Part shown: positions 52,301-60,089 of the stretch, in pieces
Numbering within the stretch: the first letter of the stretch is position 1
Layout: the number at the start of each line of letters is the position of its first letter
Assembly: GCF_003990915.1 (NCBI RefSeq)
Contig: NZ_BHXQ01000004.1
Coordinates: forward strand, 124,001-188,000
Reading direction: 5' to 3'
Source of the DNA: Chryseotalea sanaruensis
GTDB lineage: Bacteria > Bacteroidota > Bacteroidia > Cytophagales > Cyclobacteriaceae
DNA length: 64,000 bases
Notes under the pieces: generated by a model
Told to the model about the DNA's origin: nothing
Seen by the model: only the letters and a program-made list of their open reading frames with translations
Databases searched by the model: none
Program-made: the position numbers and the translations under genes

Positions 52301-53503
52301 AAAATTGATCAGACAATTACTTTTAGTGCACTGGCTGCAAAATCAGTGCTGGACTCTCCTTTTGATTTAACAGCGATTGCATCTTCCGGTTTAACAGTGA
52401 GTTATTCCAGTTCCGATGAAAATGTGGCTACTATATCAGGTAGTGCTGTAACTATAGTAGGAGTAGGCACTACAACCATAGTAGCCAACCAGTCAGGTGA
52501 TGATGATTACAATCCGGCCTCTTCGGTTAATCAGGAGTTGACTGTAAATAAAGTTAATCAAACCATTACTTTCGATGCGCTTCCGGCTAAAACCTTTGGT
52601 GATTTTTCTTTTGATTTAACTGCTACTTCCTCATCTGGTTTGTTTGTTAGTTATTCCAGCTCAAATGAAAATGTAGCTACTGTATGGGGTGATAGGGTAA
52701 CAATAGTGGGAGCAGGCACTACCACCATTACTGCCTCGCAAAATGGAGATGCTACTTATACAGCAGCTACTTCTGTTATGCAAGATTTGGTGGTCAATAA
52801 AAACACACAAATCATTACATTCAATTCTTTGCCGGTTAAAGTCATGGGCGATGCCCCGTTTACGGTAAGTGCTACGTCTTCCGCAGGTCTTCCAGTAATA
52901 TTTAGTGCTGTAACAGATAATATTACTGTTAATGAAAACACTATAACCATAACTGCACCAGGCCAGGCAACTTTACAAGCTATACAAACGGGCGATGCTA
53001 ACTATACCGCAGCCGTTTCGGTGGATCAAACATTTTGTATCAACCCTGCTAAACCCACCATTAGTGTTAGTGAGCTGCTTACCACTGTGCTTACCTCCAG
53101 TGCTGCCATCGGTAATGTATGGTATTTGGGCGGGGCATCTGTAGCCACTACACCCACCCTTACAGCAACGCAATCAGGTGTCTATACGCTTGTTACTGTG
53201 ATAGAGGAATGTACTAGCGAAAACTCAGATCCCTTACCACTTATTATTACTGAAGCGGAACAGCCTTTGTCATCCACTGTTTCTGTTTATCCTAATCCAG
53301 TGCAAGACATACTCAATATTGATGTCATGGCATTTTCGAATATTACAGAAGTTATGCTTTACGATGTTACAGGTCGTTTAGTTGCAACCACTACTGGGAG
53401 TAAATACATACAGGTAAATACTGAAGCCTTAGCGCGGGGCATATACCTTGTATACATAAAAAATGAAAAGCAGGTAATTACACAACGCATAAATAAGCAA
53501 TAG
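49337..53503 (+). CDS. BspA-type repeat surface protein with MBG/Ig-like repeats and T9SS tail
   Basis: The 1388-residue protein has a signal peptide (1-21, ending ASAQ). A short beta-rich domain is followed by 18 consecutive 25-residue BspA/DUF285 repeats (about residues 146-595; core ATSFNQPLDSWDVSNVTSM). Then come seven ~82-residue Ig-like repeats (about 660-1240; core SYSSSDENVATISGSTVTI) that resemble MBG or Big_2 modules. The last 75 residues form a T9SS sorting domain (VYPNPVQDILNIDV ... GIYLVYIKNEKQ). It should be secreted by T9SS and displayed at the surface; adhesion to matrix or cells is the usual role for BspA-like proteins. Confidence 0.94.
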   Translation: MKKAILFSAFLLLTAVQASAQAFITTWKTDNPGTSTTTQITIPTSGGGYNYAIYWEEVGNATHNGTVNNVTGSHTIEFGTAGVYRIEITGAFPRIYFNYTGDKSKLLTVEQWGSIAWTSMDRAFMGCNNLTIPAEDTPDLTNVTIMRQMFAYATSFNQPIDSWDVSNVVSMGALFYEATSFNQPLGNWDVSNVVTMSEMFYKATSFNQPIDSWDVSNVSSMYGFFFRATSFNQPLDSWNVSGVTSMNSMFWDATSFNQPLNSWDVSNVTSMIYMFRQATSFNQPLDNWNVSNVTNMDLMFQVASAFNQPLESWDVGNVTSMNQMFSFATSFNQPLANWNVSNVTNMEFMFSSTTVFNQSIDSWDVSNVTNMNSMFYKAVAFNQPLSSWNVGNVTNMRNMFYEATTFDQPIGNWNVSAVTDMYYMFFGATAFNQPIDSWDVSSVTIMKGMFYGTIAFNQPINSWNVGNVTDMSFMFSGAASFNQPIDTWDVSNVANMSTMFSNASSFNQPLGNWNVSNVITMHRMFYYATSFNYPLDSWDVSNVTNMSLMFGDATSFNQPLGSWNVSNVTSMVSMFFRASSFNQSLNSWNISNVSDMSLMFPGSKLSRGNYDAILQAWALQNVKPGVTFGVIGLRYCVGEAARSVLVSTHGWIITGDIKNCEQTITFQVIPNKSVGDADFELVVSSSSGLPVTLTNANDDVATLSGKMVTIVEKGITTITASQNGDEYFSAATSVQRALIVKYNQTVTFDVLLDKTYVDPAFDLTATASSDLSVSYSSSDENVATISGSTVTIVGAGTSTITALQSGNDDYYAAPSVDQVLTIKKANQTITFDTPSVKSTLDVPFDLTATSSSNLPVTYSSSDENVATISGSTVTIVGAGLTTITTSQAGNVNYNSAINVQRVLQVKLGQTIAFNALPPKSTLDLPFDLTATSSSNLLVSYSSSDENVATISGNTITIVGAGSTTITALQSGNDDYYAATSVNQVLTVNKIDQTITFSALAAKSVLDSPFDLTAIASSGLTVSYSSSDENVATISGSAVTIVGVGTTTIVANQSGDDDYNPASSVNQELTVNKVNQTITFDALPAKTFGDFSFDLTATSSSGLFVSYSSSNENVATVWGDRVTIVGAGTTTITASQNGDATYTAATSVMQDLVVNKNTQIITFNSLPVKVMGDAPFTVSATSSAGLPVIFSAVTDNITVNENTITITAPGQATLQAIQTGDANYTAAVSVDQTFCINPAKPTISVSELLTTVLTSSAAIGNVWYLGGASVATTPTLTATQSGVYTLVTVIEECTSENSDPLPLIITEAEQPLSSTVSVYPNPVQDILNIDVMAFSNITEVMLYDVTGRLVATTTGSKYIQVNTEALARGIYLVYIKNEKQVITQRINKQ
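49772..51121 (+). repeat. Array of 18 phase-locked 75-bp coding repeats
   Basis: The start methionine of each BspA unit recurs every 75 bp from 49772 to 51122 (18 x 75 = 1350 bp), with no indel. Units are similar but not identical. W-D-V and W-N-V versions alternate through most of the array, suggesting a 150-bp duplication unit. Confidence 0.9.
51319..53050 (+). repeat. Seven tandem ~246-249-bp Ig-like coding repeats
   Basis: Each unit begins near Q-T-I-T-F and contains SSDENVATISG and TTITA-type motifs. Units two to five are the most alike, which points to recent homogenisation, while the first and last are the most diverged. Confidence 0.85.
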
Positions 53504-53639
53504 TGTGAGCAACGTAAAAATGCAATTCAATAACTAATACTTTTTTGATAAATCGCTGATGTACTTTTTGCAAATAGTAATTAGTACTCTTATTCACTAA
53601 AATATATTATTGATCTCGACTTAACAGTTTGACAACACA

Positions 53640-53647
53640 TATCTTTG
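53640..53647 (+). promoter_or_regulatory. Bacteroidota -7 box of the IPT/TIG lipoprotein gene
   Basis: TATCTTTG matches TAnnTTTG exactly, 45 bp before the ATG at 53693. A TTTG eight bases upstream is too close to be the -33 element. Confidence 0.5.
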
Positions 53648-53692
53648 AATCGTCAAAAACACTATTAAAAATTAATTAACCAAAGTAAATCA

Positions 53693-55147
53693 ATGAAAAT
53701 TTCTAAAATCCTGATCTTCTTACTTTTTATTACTATCATCATTAGTTGTGATGACGAAACACCAAAAAGCAATCAGAATCAAATTATAAACTTTAAATTT
53801 TCGGCACTTACACCAGAGGTAGTCGGAACAATTGATGAATCAACAAAATTAATCGCTGTATCAGTACCAAACGGAACAGCAGTAAATGCACTTACTCCCA
53901 CTATTGAAATATCGGAAGGTGCCCAGATTTCTCCGGCATCAGATGTAGCTGTCAATTTTTCTAACCCGGTAGTTTACACAGTAACTGCTGAGGATGGATC
54001 GACTCAAGAATATTTGGTTACAGTTACTGAATTAGAAAGCAATGAGAAAAAAATACTTTCTTTCAAACTAAACCTAACACCAGAAGTATCAGGCACTATC
54101 AATGAGGCCACAAAAAAAGTAACACTTCTTGTCCCTAACGCCCTAAACGTAGCAACACTTGCTCCTGTTGTTGAGGTGTCACCAGAAGCTACAGTTGTGC
54201 CAACTTCAGGTACAGTTGTTGACTTTACAGCACCTGCCATTTATACGGTTACAGCTGAAGATGGTACACAACAAGCCTACGAAGTAACTGTATCTCTTGA
54301 CCCTAACGTTAACTTTACCATTGATGCGCATATTGGTTCAACAGAAATTGCACAAGCTGGGTATTTATTAGTTAAGGGAACTAACTTCGGTACTGAAGCA
54401 GCTAATGTAAAAGTAGTTTGGACGAACCAGGCAAATCAGGCTACTGTAGATATAACTACATTCGTTATAGTTAACAATACTTCAATTGGCCTTTTATTGC
54501 CAGAAACTATGCCTTTAGGGCAATACAAAGTTAAGGTAGTCATTAACAACCAACAGCTAACGATGCCCGAAACATTTACTGTAGTGCTTCCTGCACCACA
54601 GATCACTTTAGTCGATAAAGCTTCAGTAGAAAGAGGGCAAAACTTGCAAATCACAGGAAAATATTTTCAAGCATCTGGTAATATTGTGAAATTATCAAAA
54701 GAAAATACATCCTACACGCTTGACATAGTGAGCGAAACCACCACTTCAATTGAAGTAACAATTCCTAACAGCGTTCCTGTGGATGTTTATACACTCAATG
54801 TTACGTCTAATGACAAGACAACGTTTTACAACACACAAACAATTACGGTAACCTTACCGCCAACCACACCAATTATCACTAACATTGATAAATTCTCATA
54901 TTCATTAGGCGAGACAATGGTTATAACAGGTCAGAACCTTAAAAAACAAGGATTTGCTACCAACATCAACTTTATTCCTTTTTTAGGTGGCACCACTATT
55001 GTAAGAAGTGCTGTTGTTAATGACGAAGGAACAGAGGTAACCTTTTTAATTCCAAACGATTTCCCTAAGGCATCATACTCGATTTTAATTGAAGTAGATT
55101 TTGAAGTAAGCGAAGAGTATGGCGAGATCATTCAAATCAAGCAATAA
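53693..55147 (+). CDS. Lipoprotein with DUF5018-like and IPT/TIG repeats
   Basis: The 484-residue lipoprotein has C19 (IIISCDDETP). Two related ~80-residue repeats come first (LTPEVVGTIDEST ... VVYTVTAEDGSTQEYLVTV and LTPEVSGTINEAT ... AIYTVTAEDGTQQAYEVTV), of the DUF5018 type. Three IPT/TIG-like Ig domains follow (about 205-290, 295-385, 390-480). No catalytic motif is present. It is probably surface-exposed and used for binding. It is preceded by its own promoter box and followed by a strong terminator. Confidence 0.85.
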   Translation: MKISKILIFLLFITIIISCDDETPKSNQNQIINFKFSALTPEVVGTIDESTKLIAVSVPNGTAVNALTPTIEISEGAQISPASDVAVNFSNPVVYTVTAEDGSTQEYLVTVTELESNEKKILSFKLNLTPEVSGTINEATKKVTLLVPNALNVATLAPVVEVSPEATVVPTSGTVVDFTAPAIYTVTAEDGTQQAYEVTVSLDPNVNFTIDAHIGSTEIAQAGYLLVKGTNFGTEAANVKVVWTNQANQATVDITTFVIVNNTSIGLLLPETMPLGQYKVKVVINNQQLTMPETFTVVLPAPQITLVDKASVERGQNLQITGKYFQASGNIVKLSKENTSYTLDIVSETTTSIEVTIPNSVPVDVYTLNVTSNDKTTFYNTQTITVTLPPTTPIITNIDKFSYSLGETMVITGQNLKKQGFATNINFIPFLGGTTIVRSAVVNDEGTEVTFLIPNDFPKASYSILIEVDFEVSEEYGEIIQIKQ

Positions 55148-55195
55148 TTGTTTCTCAATGCTTGATCTCATGAATCAAGACATTTAGATAATAAG

Positions 55196-55235
55196 AAAAA
55201 ATACGAGTTGCAGTTTACTGCAACTCGTATTTTTT
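55196..55235. terminator. Strong bidirectional terminator
   Basis: ATACGAGTTGCAG (55201-55213) and CTGCAACTCGTAT (55218-55230) form a perfect 13-bp stem with a four-base loop, flanked by A5 and T6. It lies between the convergent lipoprotein and nucleoid-associated protein genes. Confidence 0.9.
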
Positions 55236-55304
55236 TAAAGCCTTCACAGCTTACAATAAAGAAGAGTTTATTCCTCTGGTTTGCAGGTGTCAAAGTAAAA
55301 GTAA

Positions 55305-56351
55305 TCAGAGTTCATTCGTATAATAAATCTTGTAATACTTCCTTCCATCTTTCTCCACACCGCGTTCAATTAACTCACGGTCACCATGAATATAAATGTG
55401 AAAGTTTTTGTCCAGCTTCAATACACTTTTAAAAACCCTTGCTTGTTTCTTAACTACTTCAGCAGATATGGTGAAGGAATCCTCGCGCTCCATATCTAAT
55501 TGATCTCTGAAATTGTTCTCAAATTTTCTGAAGGATTTTATCAGTTCAGGATCTTCAAAAACTTCATTTTCGAATTCACGCTGATTGAACTCATCGTGCT
55601 TTTTAAAATAGTCGATGGATTTTGTCAGATAGGAAAGTTGGTCTGCCCTCGATAAATCAAACTCTTCAGTGATCTGATCAGCTACATAATGCCTGGTAAT
55701 ATCCAATACATTTAATGTTGCCTGAAAATGGTTATTAACAGGTACAACACGCAAGAAAAGTTCTCGCCAATATTGTGCATCGCTTGATTTGCTAGTCCGG
55801 TCAACAATGGATACACGATAACCACTGTCTTCATCTAAATTATAAATGAGACAAGCCTTATCAAGTTTTTCTAAACTAATCCCTTCATCGAAAGTGAGTT
55901 CGAACTCACCTTGCTTGTGCGTAGTCAGTTTTAAAATTGAACTTTTACTTTCTGATTTGAATATACCGAGCACATCTGTCTTCTCTCCATCTACTAATAC
56001 ATCAGAGAATAAGGAAACAAATAAATCGCCTGATTTAATCTGCGGATGAAGTGAGACCTCATATAAATGTTTGGCAATACTTACGGAGCGATTGTGAAAC
56101 TGTTTCCCGGATTCAAACACGTCTTTGGCAAACTGATATAAAGGGTTTAGTTGAAAATCGCCATCAGTAGAACTAAGGTGATAATATTCTTCAGAAGTGA
56201 AAGATTTTAAAAAATAAGAAATCAACTGTTCACGACCTTCATCAGCAATTTCTAATTCGCTTCTCGAAGCAATCAGGTCTTCGCCATTGGTTTTGTTGCC
56301 TATTTTGTGTGCAGAGATATGCCTGATTTTAGCGGAGTCGTATAGAACCAT
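55305..56351 (-). CDS. Nucleoid-associated protein (NA37/YejK family)
   Basis: The ATG at 56351 is preferred over a TTG at 56360, giving 348 residues and a start MVLYDSAKIRHISAHKIGNK that fits the family. The pattern VSIAKHLYEVSLHPQIKSGDLFVSLFSDV ... TDVLGIFKSESK is characteristic of the 37-kDa nucleoid-associated family (PF04245). E. coli YejK is a cytosolic, nucleoid-bound protein that affects supercoiling enzymes; the role here is inferred. It stands alone between two terminators. Confidence 0.88.
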   Translation of the reverse strand: MVLYDSAKIRHISAHKIGNKTNGEDLIASRSELEIADEGREQLISYFLKSFTSEEYYHLSSTDGDFQLNPLYQFAKDVFESGKQFHNRSVSIAKHLYEVSLHPQIKSGDLFVSLFSDVLVDGEKTDVLGIFKSESKSSILKLTTHKQGEFELTFDEGISLEKLDKACLIYNLDEDSGYRVSIVDRTSKSSDAQYWRELFLRVVPVNNHFQATLNVLDITRHYVADQITEEFDLSRADQLSYLTKSIDYFKKHDEFNQREFENEVFEDPELIKSFRKFENNFRDQLDMEREDSFTISAEVVKKQARVFKSVLKLDKNFHIYIHGDRELIERGVEKDGRKYYKIYYTNEL

Positions 56352-56405
56352 AGAATGCAATTTGAAGCTGCGAAGATGTTAAAAATGAATTAATTTAATA
56401 AATAA

Positions 56406-56445
56406 AAAAGGCTGCCCTGTGGTTTTAGCCTCAGGGTAGCCTTTT
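56406..56445 (-). terminator. Terminator after the S9 peptidase gene
   Basis: AAAAGGCTGCCCTG (56406-56419) pairs with CAGGGTAGCCTTTT (56432-56445) with one G-T pair, 17 bases beyond the peptidase stop. The T-tract on the minus strand follows. Confidence 0.85.
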
Positions 56446-56461
56446 ATGTTTTTGTATTCTT

Positions 56462-58420
56462 TTATTTAACAGGGCTTACTACTTGTTCACCCGCCTGATC
56501 GTCTGGTAAGCCTTTCAGGTATTTGTCTAAAAACTTCAGCATCTCCTGCGAAGTTTTAATGTTGTTTTCCTTTTTAACAAATCCGTGTCCTTCATCGGGG
56601 AAAATGATATATTCTACCGGCACATTATTTTTTCTTGCGTTGGCCACAATCTCGTCTGATTCTACTTGCAACACTCGTGGGTCATTGCTGCCCTGAAACA
56701 CAATAAAAGGTTTGGTAATATTTTGTGTAAAGAATAATGGCGATTTATTGTAAAGCGCGACAGAGTCTATGGTGTTTGGATCGCCCAACTCTGTATACAA
56801 GGCATTTCTGAATGATGCCCACCATGGTGGAATGCTCTTTAAGGTTCTCAGCCAGTTAGTAACACCAAATAAGTTAACACCCACTTTAAACTCTTCTGGA
56901 GTAAAAGTTAGTGCAGCCATTACCATATAACCTCCATAACTACCTCCCAAAATACCGACTTTATCCATGTCAACATAGCCCAGTGATGCCAGTAGTTTCT
57001 TAGATTCAACACAATCTTTCAAATCAACATCACCATGCTTTCGATCATCCGCAGCATAAAAACTTTTTCCATAACCAGAGCTGCCACGATTATTCACTGC
57101 CAAAATGGTGTAGCCATGATTAACCAAATGTTGAATGATAGGGGAGTAGTTTAATCTTGTTTGTCCACCGGGTCCACCATGTATCCATAACAAGGCAGGA
57201 GATTTTTCACCTTCCACCAATGTTTTAGGCTTGTAGAGTAAGCACGGTATTTCCATGCCATCAAAAGATTTAAAACGCACTACCTCTCCGGCTACCAAAT
57301 GTTCAGGATTAATCTCCTTGCTCATGCTATTGGTTAGCTGTTTGATCTCCTTGGTTTCAAAATTGTAGACGAAAAGGTTGGCTGGCGATTTGGAACTGGT
57401 CACGTAAAAGGACATCAGTTTTTCACTGTCAGATATATTAACTCCTGTCACATCGCCATCAGGTAGTCCTTCAATTTTTATTTCATTCCCACCATAGCTT
57501 TCATCGTATATTTTTATTTCAGTGCGCGCATCATTGTTAATTACGGTAACACGATAAGTACCGTTGCGTGATATATATGATCCCATAATATCCCATGGTG
57601 CTTCTTCTACTTTTTCTTTTTCGCCTGTTGCAATATTATAACTCGCTAAATAGGCAAACTCGCTACCCTCATCAGTAGTATAAAATAGTTTCTTTCCATC
57701 CAGACTAAAGTACTGCGGGTTAAATGAAACTTCACCTTCGTGAGCCGAGAGATGTTTAACCTTACCACTTTGTGTATCTAGCAGATACATATCGTTGTTG
57801 GTGGTAGTAATGGTTTTGGTGAGAGCGATGTAGCGATCATCATTGGAGATACTTCCGATATCGTAACCCTCTTCATTTTTATAGACAAGGGTGGCAGGAT
57901 AAACATTACCTTCCTGTTCATTGCCTAGTTGTATGCGATACAAATCAAAATAACGCTTATCGCGACCGTTGGAAGCATAGTACATCAGCTTCTTATTGTG
58001 ACTCCATCCGTAAAATTGTGCTTTCGCTGTACTATCCTTAATCAGGTCAATAGTATTGCCTTCGTTACTCCGTACAAATAAATGCGTGATTTCATTACCA
58101 CCTCTATCGCTTGTAAATAGCACGCGTCCATCTTCCGGAAAATAAGATTGTGCGAAAATAGCATTGTCATTCGAACTGGTTAGTGGCTTTTGCTCACCTG
58201 TAGCAATATCAATTTCATAAGCATTAAAAATACCTGTTGCTTTAGATGATATCAACAGTTTAGTCTCATCTGGCGAGAATGCTCCTCCACTTATCTGCAC
58301 GATGTCCATAAATTGTGCGATGGTGTAGGCCGGAATTTCTGGTTTTTCTTTGGTTTGACTACAGCTTTGCCATATTATGGCTAAGAGTGTCAATGCGAGG
58401 ATTCTTTCTGTGTACTTCAT
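56462..58420 (-). CDS. S9 family prolyl oligopeptidase-type serine peptidase, lipoprotein
   Basis: The 652-residue protein has a lipoprotein signal with C20 (IIWQSCSQT). Residues of about 35-375 form a WD40-like PD40 beta-propeller. Residues of about 380-640 form the alpha/beta-hydrolase domain with LLWIHGGPGGQ (oxyanion loop), nucleophile S494 in GGSYGGYM, D580 (GSNDPRV) and H612 (DEGHGF). The layout is of the acylaminoacyl-peptidase or dipeptidyl-peptidase type and it acts outside the cytoplasm. The start codon lies inside a perfect hairpin. Confidence 0.95.
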   Translation of the reverse strand: MKYTERILALTLLAIIWQSCSQTKEKPEIPAYTIAQFMDIVQISGGAFSPDETKLLISSKATGIFNAYEIDIATGEQKPLTSSNDNAIFAQSYFPEDGRVLFTSDRGGNEITHLFVRSNEGNTIDLIKDSTAKAQFYGWSHNKKLMYYASNGRDKRYFDLYRIQLGNEQEGNVYPATLVYKNEEGYDIGSISNDDRYIALTKTITTTNNDMYLLDTQSGKVKHLSAHEGEVSFNPQYFSLDGKKLFYTTDEGSEFAYLASYNIATGEKEKVEEAPWDIMGSYISRNGTYRVTVINNDARTEIKIYDESYGGNEIKIEGLPDGDVTGVNISDSEKLMSFYVTSSKSPANLFVYNFETKEIKQLTNSMSKEINPEHLVAGEVVRFKSFDGMEIPCLLYKPKTLVEGEKSPALLWIHGGPGGQTRLNYSPIIQHLVNHGYTILAVNNRGSSGYGKSFYAADDRKHGDVDLKDCVESKKLLASLGYVDMDKVGILGGSYGGYMVMAALTFTPEEFKVGVNLFGVTNWLRTLKSIPPWWASFRNALYTELGDPNTIDSVALYNKSPLFFTQNITKPFIVFQGSNDPRVLQVESDEIVANARKNNVPVEYIIFPDEGHGFVKKENNIKTSQEMLKFLDKYLKGLPDDQAGEQVVSPVK

Positions 58421-58439
58421 ACAAAATGCTTTGTATGAA
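58416..58439 (-). promoter_or_regulatory. Hairpin covering the S9 peptidase start codon
   Basis: TTCATACAAA (58416-58425) and TTTGTATGAA (58430-58439) form a perfect 10-base stem around ATGC. The start codon (58418-58420) falls in the 3' arm of the transcript's hairpin, so it would be sequestered when folded. It could also be a DNA operator. Confidence 0.5.
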
Positions 58440-58523
58440 TGTACTCATATTCATTTACTTAATATCAATAATTTAGACAAGCGGATTTGTCAACAGCTAT
58501 ATTCTAAAAGTTCCGCCAAAGTA

Positions 58524-59834
58524 TTAGTGTACAGGTGGATGAACGGCTAGGTAGGGTTGAATAATCAGGTACACAATAGCACCTGCAAAATAACCCAATA
58601 GGGCAAGAAGTGATATTCTTTTAACATACCAGATAAAGTCAATTTTCTCCATGCCCATAACAGCTACACCAGCAGCGGATCCGATAATTAATACACTACC
58701 ACCTGTACCAGCGCAATACGCCAGGTATTCCCAAATCAAGTGATCCTGGTAGTAGATTGTCATATCGTACATGCCCATGCTGGCGGCTACCAAAGGCACG
58801 TTATCTACTATAGAAGAAAGAATGCCAACCAGGGTTATGATGATACGCTGATCACCGATTGATTCGTCTAGGAACCTTGAGAAATTAGCGAGTGTACCCA
58901 TCGACTGCAAAGCACCAACAGCTAGTAAAATTCCTAAAAAGAAAAGTACACTGGGCACATCAATGCGAGACAAGGCACCGGCTGCGGTATAAGGTCTTTT
59001 CTCTTTATCATCCATATCTGGATTAATTAATTCAGAAACAACCCACAATACACCCAGCGCTAATAACATGCCTAGGTATGGGGGAAGATGTGTTACTGTT
59101 TTAAAAATAGGTACAGAAATTAATCCGCCTACACCAAGAAAAAACATAGCCTTCGACCCTTTAACTTCTTTACCATGTCCATGCCCGTCACCGTGAACAT
59201 GACTACCTGCATGCAAACCTAATTCACCCTTTAATGTAAACTGCAAGTAAACCAATGGGATAATCATGCAGACAAGACTTGGTAAAAAGAGTGTCAGTAT
59301 AATATTACTAGCACTTATTTGGCCACCTATCCAAAGCATAGTAGTGGTAACATCACCAATGGGCGACCAGGCACCACCGGCATTAGCTGCAATTACAATC
59401 ATGCCTCCAAAAAACCAACGCATATCTTTATTAGGAACGAGCTTGCGAATTAACGAGACCATTACAATAGATGTAGTAAGGTTATCGAGAATGGCAGAAA
59501 GAAAAAATGTAACAATACAGATTATCCAAAGTAAAACTTTAGGATTTTTGGTATTAATGCGATCAGTAATAATCCTAAATCCTTGGTAAGCATCCACTAA
59601 CTCAACTATAGTCATGGCGCCCATTAGGAAGAAAAGGATAGCTGCAATTTCACCTAAGTGATGTGATAAATCTTCACCAATAATGTCTATGGAATCTTGG
59701 GATGAGAGGGCATACAACGTCCAGCATAAAACACCCGTTAATAGTGCCGAAGCTGTTTTGTTAACCTTTATGGGATGTTCGAAAGCAATTGCCAGATAAC
59801 CGAGAACAAATAATAATACGATGAAGAGTTCCAT
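58524..59834 (-). CDS. nhaD: NhaD-type sodium:proton antiporter
   Basis: The ATG at 59834 (MELFIVLLFVLGYLAIAFEHP) gives 436 residues and the family N-terminus; the longer frame to 59909 runs through a terminator hairpin. About twelve membrane segments are visible. Conserved NhaD patterns include ALLTGVLCW, LDNLTTSIVMVSL, ANAGGAWSPIGDVTTTMLWIGG, and IVDNVPLVAASMGMY. A histidine-rich loop (HVHGDGHGHGKE) lies at about 215. It exchanges Na+ for protons across the inner membrane and serves salt and alkaline tolerance. Confidence 0.93.
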   Translation of the reverse strand: MELFIVLLFVLGYLAIAFEHPIKVNKTASALLTGVLCWTLYALSSQDSIDIIGEDLSHHLGEIAAILFFLMGAMTIVELVDAYQGFRIITDRINTKNPKVLLWIICIVTFFLSAILDNLTTSIVMVSLIRKLVPNKDMRWFFGGMIVIAANAGGAWSPIGDVTTTMLWIGGQISASNIILTLFLPSLVCMIIPLVYLQFTLKGELGLHAGSHVHGDGHGHGKEVKGSKAMFFLGVGGLISVPIFKTVTHLPPYLGMLLALGVLWVVSELINPDMDDKEKRPYTAAGALSRIDVPSVLFFLGILLAVGALQSMGTLANFSRFLDESIGDQRIIITLVGILSSIVDNVPLVAASMGMYDMTIYYQDHLIWEYLAYCAGTGGSVLIIGSAAGVAVMGMEKIDFIWYVKRISLLALLGYFAGAIVYLIIQPYLAVHPPVH

Positions 59835-59863
59835 AGTGCAGCTGATTAGTCCCTGAAAGATGT

Positions 59864-59894
59864 AAAAAAAAAGCAGGCAATAAAAACTGCCTGC
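59864..59894 (-). terminator. Intrinsic terminator in the nhaD leader
   Basis: On the minus strand GCAGGCA and TGCCTGC (59888-59894 and 59873-59879) form a seven-bp stem followed by nine Ts (59864-59872). It lies about 30 bases before the nhaD ATG. It may end the lysC transcript or attenuate nhaD. Confidence 0.7.
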
Positions 59895-59986
59895 CAATTT
59901 TTTGATCAATGGTTATTAAAATCATTGCTCCTCCTGATTCATTCAATCTCTTGTTATGATGAATGTCATTACAGGATTACCAGATG

Positions 59987-60075
59987 AATGTCGTTTAGTT
60001 AAGTTTCCATTTTAATCCTTTCCGAAGGAGAGGATTATAGGTGAGGCCATAAAAAGGGCTTGGCTAAACGACATT
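59987..60075. repeat. Palindromic intergenic element, copy 1 (after lysC)
   Basis: The 89-bp element has 17-base terminal inverted repeats, AATGTCGTTTAGTTAAG and CTTGGCTAAACGACATT (two mismatches), and an internal hairpin AATCCTTTCC / GGAGAGGATT. It begins 15 bases after the lysC stop. A partial extra GATGAATGTC(A/G)TT motif precedes it at 59958. No target-site duplication was seen. Confidence 0.85.
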
Positions 60076-60089
60076 AGGTTAACAATTTA

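Noticed and set aside
55208..55432. Plus-strand 74-codon frame beside the nucleoid-associated protein
   Set aside because: It starts inside the terminator and runs antisense to the real gene, with no protein-like features.
59761..59946. Minus-strand 61-codon frame across the nhaD start
   Set aside because: It reads through the terminator hairpin and the nhaD start region in another frame. Only its first codons after GGAGGAG are of interest, as a possible leader peptide, and there is no direct support.
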